Shown: positions 15,384-24,026 of the stretch, piece after piece
How the letters are laid out: every line of letters begins with the position of its first letter
Position numbering within the stretch: position 1 is the first letter of the stretch
Source: Candidatus Liberimonas magnetica
GTDB taxonomy: Bacteria; Elusimicrobiota; Endomicrobiia; Endomicrobiales; JAFGIL01
DNA length: 64,000 bases
Assembly: GCA_020523885.1 (NCBI GenBank)
Contig: JAJAPY010000005.1
Coordinates: 35,436 to 99,435, forward strand
Direction of reading: 5' to 3'
Program-made: the position numbers and the translations under genes
Notes under the pieces: generated by a model
What the model was told of the DNA's origin: nothing
Database searches by the model: none
The model's input: the letters and a program-made list of their open reading frames with translations, nothing else

Positions 15384-18356
15384 CTAAGAATTGTAATTAA
15401 TTATTTCATACTTTTGTTGTCGATTTCCAAAGGCATATTTTGTTCCTTCTAAGATATTAATTATTTTCTCCTTAATTATTTTATTTTCGATACCTCCAGT
15501 TATGTACGATGCTTTGAATTTATTTTTTTTATCTAAATCGCAATATACGACCTGCTCAGCATCGCAGACCACTGCAAGATTAGGATTATGAGTAACGATA
15601 ATAATTTGTCTTCTTTTCTTTGCGTCTTTAATATATTTTACTAGCAAGTAATAAACCGATTCATTATCCAAGTTTTCTTCTGGCTGATCTATTACTAAAG
15701 GAATATTACTTTGATCAATTAATAAATAAAATATAAGTAAAACAGTCCCCCTTTCCCCTGGCGACAGATCTTCAAGCGTTTTATCACCCCATCTTAACTG
15801 GTAATCGATCTTAAGAAATCTAAGTAAAAACATAAATGCATATAAAGACCCTTTACTTTTCCCTTTCACCAATTGTTCCCCTATATCAGAATTATTTCTT
15901 ATTGCCCCATTAATTTCGTCCAAAAATGATATTACATTTTCGCATTTGTTAAAATCATATTTTTGAATTATCTCTATTAGTCGCTCTCTCCCTTTTTCAA
16001 CACCTTGAAAATAACCCTTTCTTCCTTGGTCAACAAAAGATAATAAATTATCTACAAAACCATTATCCATCAAAATACCAGGTGAGAAATCTAGCTCCAT
16101 GCGTTCATTTTTGACTTTTTCTTTACTAATGAAATTTATTACTGGCCTATAAAGATCTTTATATACTTTTATTTTTTCCTCATATTTGTTAAATATCTCT
16201 TTAATCGAATTATTTCTCCTATCAACAACCCCTTCAATATCTTTTCTTAGAACATTTTTAACATAATCTACATTTTTTCTAATTTCACCTATCTCTTTTT
16301 TCTTAGATGTAAGTAATGTTTCCCAATCCTTGTATTTATCTAACGATTCCTGATACATTTTAGTAGGCTCATTCAGTTTCTTTTGTTCATTTGTTTTACT
16401 TTCGATTTCATTTTTCAATTGCTCTAAAAGACCAACTTTCTTTTCACTTTTCGACGTCTCACCTTCAACCTCACATTTTAATGAAGATTTCAAACCTTCC
16501 AGTTCTTTTAATTTATTTTTTATTAACAACATTGAATTTGTTAAATCTAGTTTAACAACATCTTCAAACTTATTTTTCAACTGTCTCTCAAAACTCTCTC
16601 CAATATCTTCAATTATTGCCTTGTAAGTATTTTTCAAAGCATTGATTTTGCCTTCTATTATTTTAACTTCTTCTAAATCCGAATTAATGGCTAACTGACT
16701 TTTCTTGTTCTTATCAATTTTCTTATTTATTGCCTCAATTACTTTGTTTATTCTTTCAATGTTTTCTAAGCATACTTTCTGCTTCTCCACTATCTTTTCG
16801 TCTTGCTTTGGATGTTTAGGCTTTCCAGGTTTTTGTTTAACCAACGCTATCAACTCGCTGCTTCTAAGTTCTAACTCTTGATTTATTTTATTCTTGTATG
16901 CTGGCTTATCCTTTTCTTCAAGTTCAATAATAGCAGTATTAAGCTTAACTATTTTATCTCTTTCCATTTCAATAGCATCATCTATTGTCTTTGTTCTATA
17001 TTCAACTAATTGCTTAAGATTATTAGCATTCAACTTTTCTGAAATATCGATATGCGAAAATATTACATTATCTACCTCTTCTTGAAAACTTTTATCTATA
17101 TTATTACAAACCCTCTCTAAATAGTATTGCGGAATACACTTAACTCGCTCTGGCTCGCCTAGCTCTGGTTTGTAATTTAAGCTGTGAGAATATGTTTTAT
17201 TATTTTTCCATTTTATTGTTGCTTTAAAATTATCTGCCAGCTTGTTTCGATTAAATTTATTTTTATGCAAGAATGAAAAGTCTTCACTGTTCTTAGTATA
17301 CCCCATTAGTCCTATTGTTTCTATTAAAGCACTCTTTCCTTTGCCCTTGTTTCCGATGATTGCAACAAGCCCTGTGTTTAAATCGATTTTGCTATCAAAC
17401 CACAAATCACTTATTTTCGAATTTTCATTTTTATGTATTTCAATATTATCTATATATTTTGTGGTATTCTTTTGAATAAATTCTAAAATCGGAGGTGTTT
17501 GACCAATATAAACCCTATCTTCTGGTTCCCTAACAATCTGTTTTAGGCCTTCGAAAGTAGGATCTGCCTTTATCCAGCAATATTTTTCTATCGGTTTTGA
17601 ATTTTTATCTTTTAAAGCCCCAATTGGATAGTTAGCATTATGAGAATCACTTCCCTTTATACATGGTTTTCTTTTTTCAAAATGCTCATAATACTCCTTT
17701 GTCGCCCCTAAAAAATAAGTTATTTCTTTGCTATTTGCAGACCCTATGATATGTGCACTATTGATTAATGCAGGTTTGAAAGGAAAATTTTTCGATACTA
17801 TTCCATCAATTCCGCCGTATTCGTCGTAAGGAAGAAGAATTAAATAGTTATTACTTAGTTCTTCCAATCTGTTAAGCTCATGCAAAACATTATCAAAATC
17901 CACTGTCACATCATTCAGTAAAGCCGTTTTGTTATTATAAATATCACCTATTTTACCATCTTGTCCTGAAGCTTTTTTATAATTAAGTGATTTTACAAAT
18001 ACCTCTATAGCTGGAACTAAATCTACATTACCTTCTTCTCTTAAAGGATTAAATATTATATGAAAATTTATTCTAACCCCAGAATCTTCTCTTGCACGAT
18101 TTGCCAACACATTATTCATTCGCATTTCGACCACTGGAAGAAGCATCTTTTCCTTAATATCTTTTAATTCATCTCTTATCTTCTTATACCCATCTACAGT
18201 AAAATAATCATTTATTCCTACTACAGCACAATCACTATTTCTAATTTGCTGAAGTAATTTAGCATATGTACCCACATAACCTTCGGAAGCTGGAGAATGC
18301 ACATGCAAATCCCATTTCCTCCACTCTGACCCACGAGGAAACATATTATTACTCAT
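15384..18356 (-). CDS. TrlF-family PHP and SMC-like ATPase
   Basis: The start is WRKWDLHVHSP (residues 12-22), a PHP phosphoesterase motif. Further PHP segments follow, then a P-loop GNKGKGKSALIET near residue 345, a long coiled-coil region (about 440-750), an ABC signature LSPGERG and a Walker B LVIDQPEENLD. This fusion is typical of TrlF-family ATPases found in defence islands. The product would couple ATP-driven DNA sensing to phosphoester cleavage. An upstream ATG at 18371 contains the GGAGGT ribosome site, so I prefer the ATG at 18356 (MSNNMFPRGS). Confidence 0.87.
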   Translation of the reverse strand: MSNNMFPRGSEWRKWDLHVHSPASEGYVGTYAKLLQQIRNSDCAVVGINDYFTVDGYKKIRDELKDIKEKMLLPVVEMRMNNVLANRAREDSGVRINFHIIFNPLREEGNVDLVPAIEVFVKSLNYKKASGQDGKIGDIYNNKTALLNDVTVDFDNVLHELNRLEELSNNYLILLPYDEYGGIDGIVSKNFPFKPALINSAHIIGSANSKEITYFLGATKEYYEHFEKRKPCIKGSDSHNANYPIGALKDKNSKPIEKYCWIKADPTFEGLKQIVREPEDRVYIGQTPPILEFIQKNTTKYIDNIEIHKNENSKISDLWFDSKIDLNTGLVAIIGNKGKGKSALIETIGLMGYTKNSEDFSFLHKNKFNRNKLADNFKATIKWKNNKTYSHSLNYKPELGEPERVKCIPQYYLERVCNNIDKSFQEEVDNVIFSHIDISEKLNANNLKQLVEYRTKTIDDAIEMERDKIVKLNTAIIELEEKDKPAYKNKINQELELRSSELIALVKQKPGKPKHPKQDEKIVEKQKVCLENIERINKVIEAINKKIDKNKKSQLAINSDLEEVKIIEGKINALKNTYKAIIEDIGESFERQLKNKFEDVVKLDLTNSMLLIKNKLKELEGLKSSLKCEVEGETSKSEKKVGLLEQLKNEIESKTNEQKKLNEPTKMYQESLDKYKDWETLLTSKKKEIGEIRKNVDYVKNVLRKDIEGVVDRRNNSIKEIFNKYEEKIKVYKDLYRPVINFISKEKVKNERMELDFSPGILMDNGFVDNLLSFVDQGRKGYFQGVEKGRERLIEIIQKYDFNKCENVISFLDEINGAIRNNSDIGEQLVKGKSKGSLYAFMFLLRFLKIDYQLRWGDKTLEDLSPGERGTVLLIFYLLIDQSNIPLVIDQPEENLDNESVYYLLVKYIKDAKKRRQIIIVTHNPNLAVVCDAEQVVYCDLDKKNKFKASYITGGIENKIIKEKIINILEGTKYAFGNRQQKYEIINYNS

Positions 18357-18432
18357 TATACCTCCATTCACTAAGTGCTCGAGCTGTCTCTTTGTAATTA
18401 AAAATAAATTATTTGTTTTAAAGGTGTTTTTA

Positions 18433-18600
18433 TCAATTTTTTGGTTTTAAACTAGCCGCTGCAAGATTCTTTACTTCTTCCATGATCTCTTGTCGTGTTG
18501 CTATCTCTTTTCGCTCAAGTACGTTTATTATGGCTTCCTGGATATAAACAAGCGTTCTTGCAGTTTCTTCTAAAGTAACTTCTTTTATTTCTTCAGGCAT
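18433..18600 (-). CDS. Small helical protein, 55 aa
   Basis: The ATG at 18600 follows GGGAGTGA. The product starts MPEEIKEVTLEETARTLVYI and is a charged helix throughout, with an ERKEIATRQEIMEEVKN segment in the middle. Its start overlaps the stop of the 134-aa gene by 8 bases, so the two are probably coupled. A broken relative lies at 20797-20880. Function unknown. Confidence 0.6.
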   Translation of the reverse strand: MPEEIKEVTLEETARTLVYIQEAIINVLERKEIATRQEIMEEVKNLAAASLKPKN

Positions 18601-18997
18601 TGTTCACTCCCTTCTTAACAAGTTCTTTTGTAGAAAAATTAGAACTGAGTATCATATCGATTTTTTTATGATTTGCAAGGTTATATTCGTCCCGTTTAAG
18701 ATTTTTAATCTTTGCAAAACACTCCTTATTATATTTGTTTAACCTACGTTCATTTGCGATTAAAAACTCTATTTTATTCTTCATTCTATCTACTATCCCG
18801 TTCAAATATTCCTTCTTGGTTCTAATGGCATTCCTAATATCGGTCTGGAATAATACTTTTATGCCAATTTTAATGATAGCATTATGAACTGCATCTTCAT
18901 ACTCGGAATAGTCATCATATCCGTTCGGATTAAGCAGCGGGATAACTTTATCAACAATATCTTCAACATTGTATTTCTTGTGAATTTCGTATTCCAT
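18593..18997 (-). CDS. Hypothetical helical protein, 134 aa
   Basis: No family was recognised. The protein is charged, largely helical and has no membrane segment. It forms a coupled pair with the 55-aa gene that overlaps its end by 8 bases. Its place between TrlF and the HEPN/Toprim gene suggests island cargo. Confidence 0.65.
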   Translation of the reverse strand: MEYEIHKKYNVEDIVDKVIPLLNPNGYDDYSEYEDAVHNAIIKIGIKVLFQTDIRNAIRTKKEYLNGIVDRMKNKIEFLIANERRLNKYNKECFAKIKNLKRDEYNLANHKKIDMILSSNFSTKELVKKGVNNA

Positions 18998-19026
18998 AGG
19001 TATACAAGCCTTTTATTTCTTAAACT

Positions 19027-19302
19027 TTATTCTGAACCAACCATATATTCAGTAAATTTATTGCTCCACAACCTATAATTTATCGTTCTACCTGTACTAA
19101 GACCACCATTATCAAGCGTCCAATAATAGCCCTCTGGGGCCTCAGGAAGGGGGGTCAGATCATCTGAGCGGAACCATATCCCTTGCCGGACTTCATTATC
19201 GAAGTCAGTTTCATCTTCGCTGTATTTGTTCCAAAAGGCTGATTTGACGTTCTTAAATTTTAATATGGTTTTCCTGAGTTTTTTGATTATATTTAGAAAC
19301 AA
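19027..19302 (-). CDS. Hypothetical protein, up to 91 aa
   Basis: The longest frame begins at a TTG (19302) with no strong ribosome site, and no in-frame ATG exists until the last residues, so the start is uncertain. The second half (GIWFRSDDLTPLPEAPEGYY) looks like a real folded protein. No family was recognised. It may be a gene remnant. Confidence 0.4.
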   Translation of the reverse strand: MFLNIIKKLRKTILKFKNVKSAFWNKYSEDETDFDNEVRQGIWFRSDDLTPLPEAPEGYYWTLDNGGLSTGRTINYRLWSNKFTEYMVGSE

Positions 19303-19405
19303 TCAAAATCTTCTATTACGACAAAAGATTAGCCCTGATCCCAATTGCATTTAAATATCTTTTAAAGAAGAAACTTTACAAGTATTTTTAAGGCTTTAAA
19401 AGCGG

Positions 19406-20680
19406 TTATTGAAATTGGATAAAAATATGGTTAAAAATACTTATAATATCTTCCCAATCTTCGGGTGTTGTAACTCCTGACTGTTCAGATTTTCTTATCT
19501 TATTGGAAAATACTTCTTGTAATTCTCTTTTTTTTAATATTTCACCTTGATAACGGTTTAACTTTTCATCGAAACCTTTCCATTGAATTGGTACATAATC
19601 TTCAGAATCAAGAGATAATACGTCTTTTCCAAAATACAATTCAATACTACATGCTAAACCATTAATGTTTTGTTTAATTAATCCATTTGGACCAATTGTA
19701 GGATATGAATTAGCTAATTCTATATCAGGATAAGTTGTTAATTTGATATTATTAGGAAGCTTTGTTTCCTTTAATCCGCTTATTGCTGAAAATGCTGCTG
19801 TATCATTATCAAACAATGCTATTATTCTATTCTCAATGCCAGCCGCAGCAAAGAACTTGATTGCGTTAACTAAATGACCTGTTCCTCCCGGATTGCCAAA
19901 CGTGAAGTCAAGAAATGAGTAATAATTATATAAGTTGGGGTACAATAATTTTAATGCTTTTTCTAAAATGTGTGCGTCTGATTTCCCTTCAGTCAAAACT
20001 ATTATTTTTGAATTAATAGCATATCCGCCATTCAAAGCATCTCTTGCATTGTTAGACACTTCATCATCGGCATTGTAATAACCTGCATTTGTAACTTCTG
20101 TTAAATCTAACGTAACATGAGAACTAGGAGGAATAATGGATAGCATCGCTCGTAATAAATATCGAAAATCAGAACAAGGAAATCCATAAAAAGTATCATC
20201 ATTATCACAAATATATTTTAATAATTCTGAACAATTATCAAGAGATTTTAATTTAGAAATTGGATATACCCCTTCTTTAAAAATAATTTTGAATTCAGTG
20301 ATAAAATCATCATAATTGTTTTTTTCAAGAACTCTTAATTCGTTTGAGAAGTATCTATCTTCATCTAAGTATTCTTTTAAATTCATTATTTTGTCAGCTT
20401 TACTTTCTTCGAAATCTTGTTTTGTTTTCAATAAATTAAATCCCATTAGATCCAGGCGTTGACAAATACAAGAAGCCTCTGCTGAATATTCTATTCTAGT
20501 TTCTTCCTCTTTAGAATCAGCTAAATCTTTACCCCATACAAGTTCGTTTCTTTCAGAAACATTTGCCAAACGCACTTTTTTATCCATTTCTTGGTAAATC
20601 GTCATTATTTCATCACTTACGTAGCTTTTCATGCTAATTATAGGATACCCGTTTAAGCTTAAATCCCAATAACTTCCCAT
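19406..20680 (-). CDS. HEPN/Toprim-associated protein
   Basis: The 424-residue protein begins MGSYWDLSLNGYPIISMKSY, which fits the HEPN/Toprim N-terminal domain. Near residues 225-300 a Toprim fold is visible: IIVLTEGKSDAHIL gives the conserved glutamate, and IIALFDNDTAA the D-x-D acidic motif. Toprim domains of this sort cleave or nick nucleic acids (compare OLD nucleases). A defence role is suggested by family and place. A possible promoter (TAGACA, 18 bases, GATAAA) lies at about 20715-20745, and a 21-bp repeat shared with another gene lies at 20772-20792. Confidence 0.75.
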   Translation of the reverse strand: MGSYWDLSLNGYPIISMKSYVSDEIMTIYQEMDKKVRLANVSERNELVWGKDLADSKEEETRIEYSAEASCICQRLDLMGFNLLKTKQDFEESKADKIMNLKEYLDEDRYFSNELRVLEKNNYDDFITEFKIIFKEGVYPISKLKSLDNCSELLKYICDNDDTFYGFPCSDFRYLLRAMLSIIPPSSHVTLDLTEVTNAGYYNADDEVSNNARDALNGGYAINSKIIVLTEGKSDAHILEKALKLLYPNLYNYYSFLDFTFGNPGGTGHLVNAIKFFAAAGIENRIIALFDNDTAAFSAISGLKETKLPNNIKLTTYPDIELANSYPTIGPNGLIKQNINGLACSIELYFGKDVLSLDSEDYVPIQWKGFDEKLNRYQGEILKKRELQEVFSNKIRKSEQSGVTTPEDWEDIISIFNHIFIQFQ

Positions 20681-20771
20681 GTTTTACACCTACTTTCTAA
20701 ATTTTTAAGTTTTATCTGAATAAAACAGAAACTTTGTCTAAATTTAGTGAGTACATAAACTATTTGGAGGA

Positions 20772-20792
20772 TCAAACACTGACGCCATATCA
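20772..20792. repeat. 21-bp direct repeat, copy 1
   Basis: The 21 bases here, containing GACGCCATATCA, are identical to 23201-23221. This copy begins 92 bases upstream of the start of the HEPN/Toprim gene; the other copy begins 92 bases upstream of the start of the gene at 22153-23109. It may be a shared operator or promoter element, or the scar of a cassette insertion. Confidence 0.8.
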
Positions 20793-20796
20793 TTTT

Positions 20797-20880
20797 TTTT
20801 GTAATTTTTACTGAAATTTTCTTTACTTCTTCCATTATCTCTAGCCTTGTTGTTATGCCTTTACGCTCATGTATGCCGCA
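20797..20880 (-). pseudogene. Remnant of a relative of the 55-aa gene
   Basis: Read leftward, the stretch encodes HERKGITTRLEIMEEVKK without a start codon. This matches LERKEIATRQEIMEEVKN of the protein at 18433-18600 at most positions. The 5' third is missing, and the homology ends close to the 21-bp repeat. It lies directly after the stop of the gene at 20892. Confidence 0.6.
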
Positions 20881-20891
20881 TATGCTAATAC

Positions 20892-22142
20892 CTAATCATT
20901 TTTAACACACTCCTCTGCCTTGTCAATAATTCTTCGTGCTCTACCAAGTAATCCTTCATGTGTTTGCCAGTCACAAATACCAAGTGTAAGAATCCCATCA
21001 TCATCATCCTTCTTTCTTGGTATCATAACTATCTCATATCTTTCCAATTGATATTTTATTGTTTTTGGAATTTGACACAAGTTTTTTTCAACTAACGAAT
21101 CAAATCCAAGGGGAGGACTAAAAATCTCGTGAAATATCGGCACTATTATACGCATTAAATTGTCTAAATCTTTAAAAACATCTTTTGATTTTGTTTTTGT
21201 TGGCCTGTAAACAACTTCTATAGCAACGGGAAAATATAATTTATCTAGAAAAGGATTTTTGTTTTTGAATTCATTAAATTGTTTCCTTATGTTGTTTTTA
21301 AAATTATTTAAATAATCATGTTCAAATGTTACGTTAGGTAATTTAATTTTTACGAGATTCTTAATACTAAATTCAGCATTCTGCTTTCTAAATTCATTTA
21401 ATTTATTTAATAGCTCATCTTTGTGATTTCTATTACGTTTCAACAATTCGTACACACTTGCAATGTCTTGTTTAGAATGTTTCAGTATGGACTTTTGAAT
21501 ATCCATTTTGTACAACCTTAGCATATTGTTATAAGATTTTCCCCCAATATTTTTTAGTATCAACTCTTTTTCTTTTACATGATCGCGATATCGTTCTACG
21601 AGATCAGATAAGTCATCTCCTTCATAATCTTCACATTTTCTTTCAAGCTCATTTTTATCAACGTCTTCCAATCTGCCATATAACGCATCTACTGCAAGCC
21701 TCATTGACTCTTTTAAACATTGCATTTTGTATATTTGAAATGTTATTTTTGGATTTTGATTATTTACACTATAATATATGCATAAATGAGATATTTGATT
21801 ATCATCTTCTAATATTAGGTCGTCTTTACTTATATTTTTATTAACTGGTTTATATAGTAAGTCTATGTAATTTTTTGCAACAGTGTGTATGTGTGGTGGA
21901 GTTTTGCCACACGCTTCTATGTACATTTCTACCCCCACATTACCTACAAATGGCGTTTTTTCTTTCATTTCCTTTATTTTCTTTACTAGCTCCAATTGAA
22001 ACGCATATTTAATAGCATCTTTCATTGTATTTTTTGAATGTGGTGCTCCTGGATATACAAAGTATACCCAATTACGATAAAACATACGTTGATATTTACC
22101 ATTTCTCATTTTGAAGGTTTTGAATATATTTTTTGTATACAT
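20892..22142 (-). CDS. Possible RusA-like endonuclease with two related halves
   Basis: The 416-residue protein is not clearly known to me. Its N-terminal part has NYIDLLYKPV followed by LILEDDNQISHL, recalling the RusA Holliday-junction resolvase motif in which acidic residues precede a conserved DD(x)Q strand. The C-terminal part has KDLDNLMRIIVPIFHEIF, again like the RusA (K)DxDN motif. A central helical segment joins them. The ATG at 22142 follows AGGTG; a TTG at 22163 is less likely. It lies 10 bases after the deoxyribosyltransferase-like gene, so the two probably form an operon. Confidence 0.5.
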   Translation of the reverse strand: MYTKNIFKTFKMRNGKYQRMFYRNWVYFVYPGAPHSKNTMKDAIKYAFQLELVKKIKEMKEKTPFVGNVGVEMYIEACGKTPPHIHTVAKNYIDLLYKPVNKNISKDDLILEDDNQISHLCIYYSVNNQNPKITFQIYKMQCLKESMRLAVDALYGRLEDVDKNELERKCEDYEGDDLSDLVERYRDHVKEKELILKNIGGKSYNNMLRLYKMDIQKSILKHSKQDIASVYELLKRNRNHKDELLNKLNEFRKQNAEFSIKNLVKIKLPNVTFEHDYLNNFKNNIRKQFNEFKNKNPFLDKLYFPVAIEVVYRPTKTKSKDVFKDLDNLMRIIVPIFHEIFSPPLGFDSLVEKNLCQIPKTIKYQLERYEIVMIPRKKDDDDGILTLGICDWQTHEGLLGRARRIIDKAEECVKND

Positions 22143-22152
22143 ATCCCTGCAC

Positions 22153-23109
22153 CTATCTCTCAATTATGTTTATTGTCGCTTTTAGTCTTTTTACAAGTTT
22201 ATCTTTTAAATCATCAGGCGTGTTATAAAATATTGTGTTTATTTGGTTTAAGTCAAAGTGTAGTTCTTTTCTAAAATCTTCCCTACACAGCTGTATTACT
22301 TCAATATTAAGTCCTCTCGCAAAACCTGCCTCAAAATAAACACCACCTCTATTATGTGTGAAGTCGGCAATTAATATTTTACTTTTCTTAATTTCTGACA
22401 AAATCTCTACCGGTATATGGTTATTATGTTCCTTCAAATCTATTTTCATAGGATCTAACTTTACTGATTCATCTATAATAGCAGGAAGAATACCATTTTC
22501 CCAAATAGGGATCATATCTTTATCGAAAAACATGGCAACAAAACACTGATTACCAAAAGGTTTTATCTTACGAAGTTCATCAACATGTTCCCATCCTTTA
22601 AGAGTTAGAACATGAAGCATCCCAATTTCCTTATCCATTTCATCAAGACCTGTAGGGACACTGATATATCCTAATTTTTTCGCAGCCTCACATAATCCAT
22701 TCATTTCATTAGGATTCTTTGCAAAACAAACAGGATATTGATTATCTGAACTAAATAAAACAGGAGCATCAAAATGATCGGATTCTTTATAAAAGTGATT
22801 TAAAAGCATGTCAATTTTCTCTAATGGGGTTTGAGGTATTTTAATCTGAGAAAGAGTTAAATTGGTTTTATCAAAATTACAAATATCCAAAGGTTCCATA
22901 TCATTATCTTTTAAATATCTAGCTAATCCGGACAATATCCATTTTCCAGGCAGTACTTTTTTCTGTATTGCATCTTCTATAGTAAAATAGTTTAACCCAA
23001 TGACATAATCCCCACATATTTGGCACTCTTTTCTAAGCAGTGTTATTCCTGGACGCAAATCTATGGTTTTACACTCATTTCCACACAATAGACAATTAAA
23101 ATCCTGCAT
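22153..23109 (-). CDS. Zinc-ribbon protein with deoxyribosyltransferase/TIR-like C-terminal domain
   Basis: The 318-residue protein begins with two CxxC pairs (CLLCGNEC near residues 6-13 and CQIC near 29-32), a zinc ribbon. The last 130 residues contain CFVAMFFDKDM, KILIADFTHNRGGVYFEAGF and LHFDLNQIN, a Rossmann-like domain related to nucleoside 2-deoxyribosyltransferases and distantly to TIR domains. The glutamate in YFEAGFARG matches the catalytic glutamate of those folds. It could cleave a nucleotide such as NAD+ on activation. That is inference; it may only bind nucleotides. Confidence 0.7.
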   Translation of the reverse strand: MQDFNCLLCGNECKTIDLRPGITLLRKECQICGDYVIGLNYFTIEDAIQKKVLPGKWILSGLARYLKDNDMEPLDICNFDKTNLTLSQIKIPQTPLEKIDMLLNHFYKESDHFDAPVLFSSDNQYPVCFAKNPNEMNGLCEAAKKLGYISVPTGLDEMDKEIGMLHVLTLKGWEHVDELRKIKPFGNQCFVAMFFDKDMIPIWENGILPAIIDESVKLDPMKIDLKEHNNHIPVEILSEIKKSKILIADFTHNRGGVYFEAGFARGLNIEVIQLCREDFRKELHFDLNQINTIFYNTPDDLKDKLVKRLKATINIIER

Positions 23110-23200
23110 TTTATCTCCTTCTCAAGCAATATATGATATCTTCAATAATGACTGCTTAAATTTAGTATTTTACTGATTTAACTTTCTGTCATTTGTAGAG

Positions 23201-23221
23201 TCAAACACTGACGCCATATCA
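23201..23221. repeat. 21-bp direct repeat, copy 2
   Basis: The bases are identical to 20772-20792, and this copy begins 92 bases upstream of the start of the gene at 22153-23109. The two copies bracket the two-gene unit 20892-23109. Confidence 0.8.
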
Positions 23222-23238
23222 ATTTATTTGACCTAGTT

Positions 23239-23415
23239 TCAGCGTTTGCTACCTTTAACCGGATTAGATTGGGGCTTCTCTTTTTGTATTGAACTATCTC
23301 CCAGAAGCATATCAAATATTAAATCAAGTCTCTCCTTGGCTTCCCGGTCACTACAAGACTTAATAAATTCTACCTTCTCTATAATAAGCTCTCTATTCTT
23401 TTTTATTTTAACCAT
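23239..23415 (-). CDS. Small charged protein, 58 aa
   Basis: The frame starts at the ATG at 23415 (MVKIKKNRELIIEKVEFIKS) and is a basic, helical protein ending in a polar tail. No ribosome site is clear. It lies 17 bases after the stop of the barrel gene at 23433. Family unknown. Confidence 0.45.
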   Translation of the reverse strand: MVKIKKNRELIIEKVEFIKSCSDREAKERLDLIFDMLLGDSSIQKEKPQSNPVKGSKR

Positions 23416-23432
23416 ATTATTTGTGCCATGAA

Positions 23433-24026
23433 TTACTTACTACTATTTAACCGTTTCACAGGTTTCTTTAAAATGGTCTTGCTTTTAGGAGTAGTAACTT
23501 TAACTGGTTCAGGATTATCAATCTTTGCTTCAATTTTCTTTACTTCTTTAGCTTTATTGTGACTAAACGGATATACAGTCAACCAAATATTAAATGTATA
23601 TTCCGGGCCTGATAGTGAAGCATTGCCAGATTCAACACTTATTATGCTGTATCCAAGATCAGTAGAGATAGATATTTTCTTGTTCAGCGAATATGCAGCC
23701 CCTAAAAAAGGTGTTATTGCTGAACCTGTTCCAGTTATACCTTCACAGTCGAATGAAAAAGAACCATAATCTAATCCGGCAAATATACTATATGGGTTCT
23801 TTTGCATGAGATCATAGCTTCCGCGAAAGTTTACAAGCTTCACTTCTGGATCTAATGAGTATCTTAATTCCAATCCAGTTCTTGAAAATAGGTTATACTG
23901 GAGACCTATCCACGGATTTCCCAGAGTGATTCCTAATTTCTCAATAGAATCATTAGCTAATATATTTGAACCTATGCAAAGCATGAAAGATGCAGTAAAA
24001 AGTATTTTATATCTATTTAAGAGCAT
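23433..24026 (-). CDS. Outer-membrane beta-barrel-like protein, 197 aa
   Basis: A signal peptide (LFTASFMLCIGSNILA near residues 9-24) precedes alternating aromatic/glycine strands such as IFAGLDYGSF and FLGAAYSLNKKISISTDLGY, which look like a small outer-membrane barrel. The C-terminus is a basic, proline-rich tail (about residues 160-197). It overlaps the metallo-beta-lactamase gene by 14 bases, so the two are co-expressed. No family name is supported. Confidence 0.65.
   Translation of the reverse strand: MLLNRYKILFTASFMLCIGSNILANDSIEKLGITLGNPWIGLQYNLFSRTGLELRYSLDPEVKLVNFRGSYDLMQKNPYSIFAGLDYGSFSFDCEGITGTGSAITPFLGAAYSLNKKISISTDLGYSIISVESGNASLSGPEYTFNIWLTVYPFSHNKAKEVKKIEAKIDNPEPVKVTTPKSKTILKKPVKRLNSSK

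Noticed and set aside
23201..23221. Integron attC-like site for the 21-bp repeat
   Set aside because: The repeat lacks the paired inner/outer arms of attC, and no integron integrase is present.
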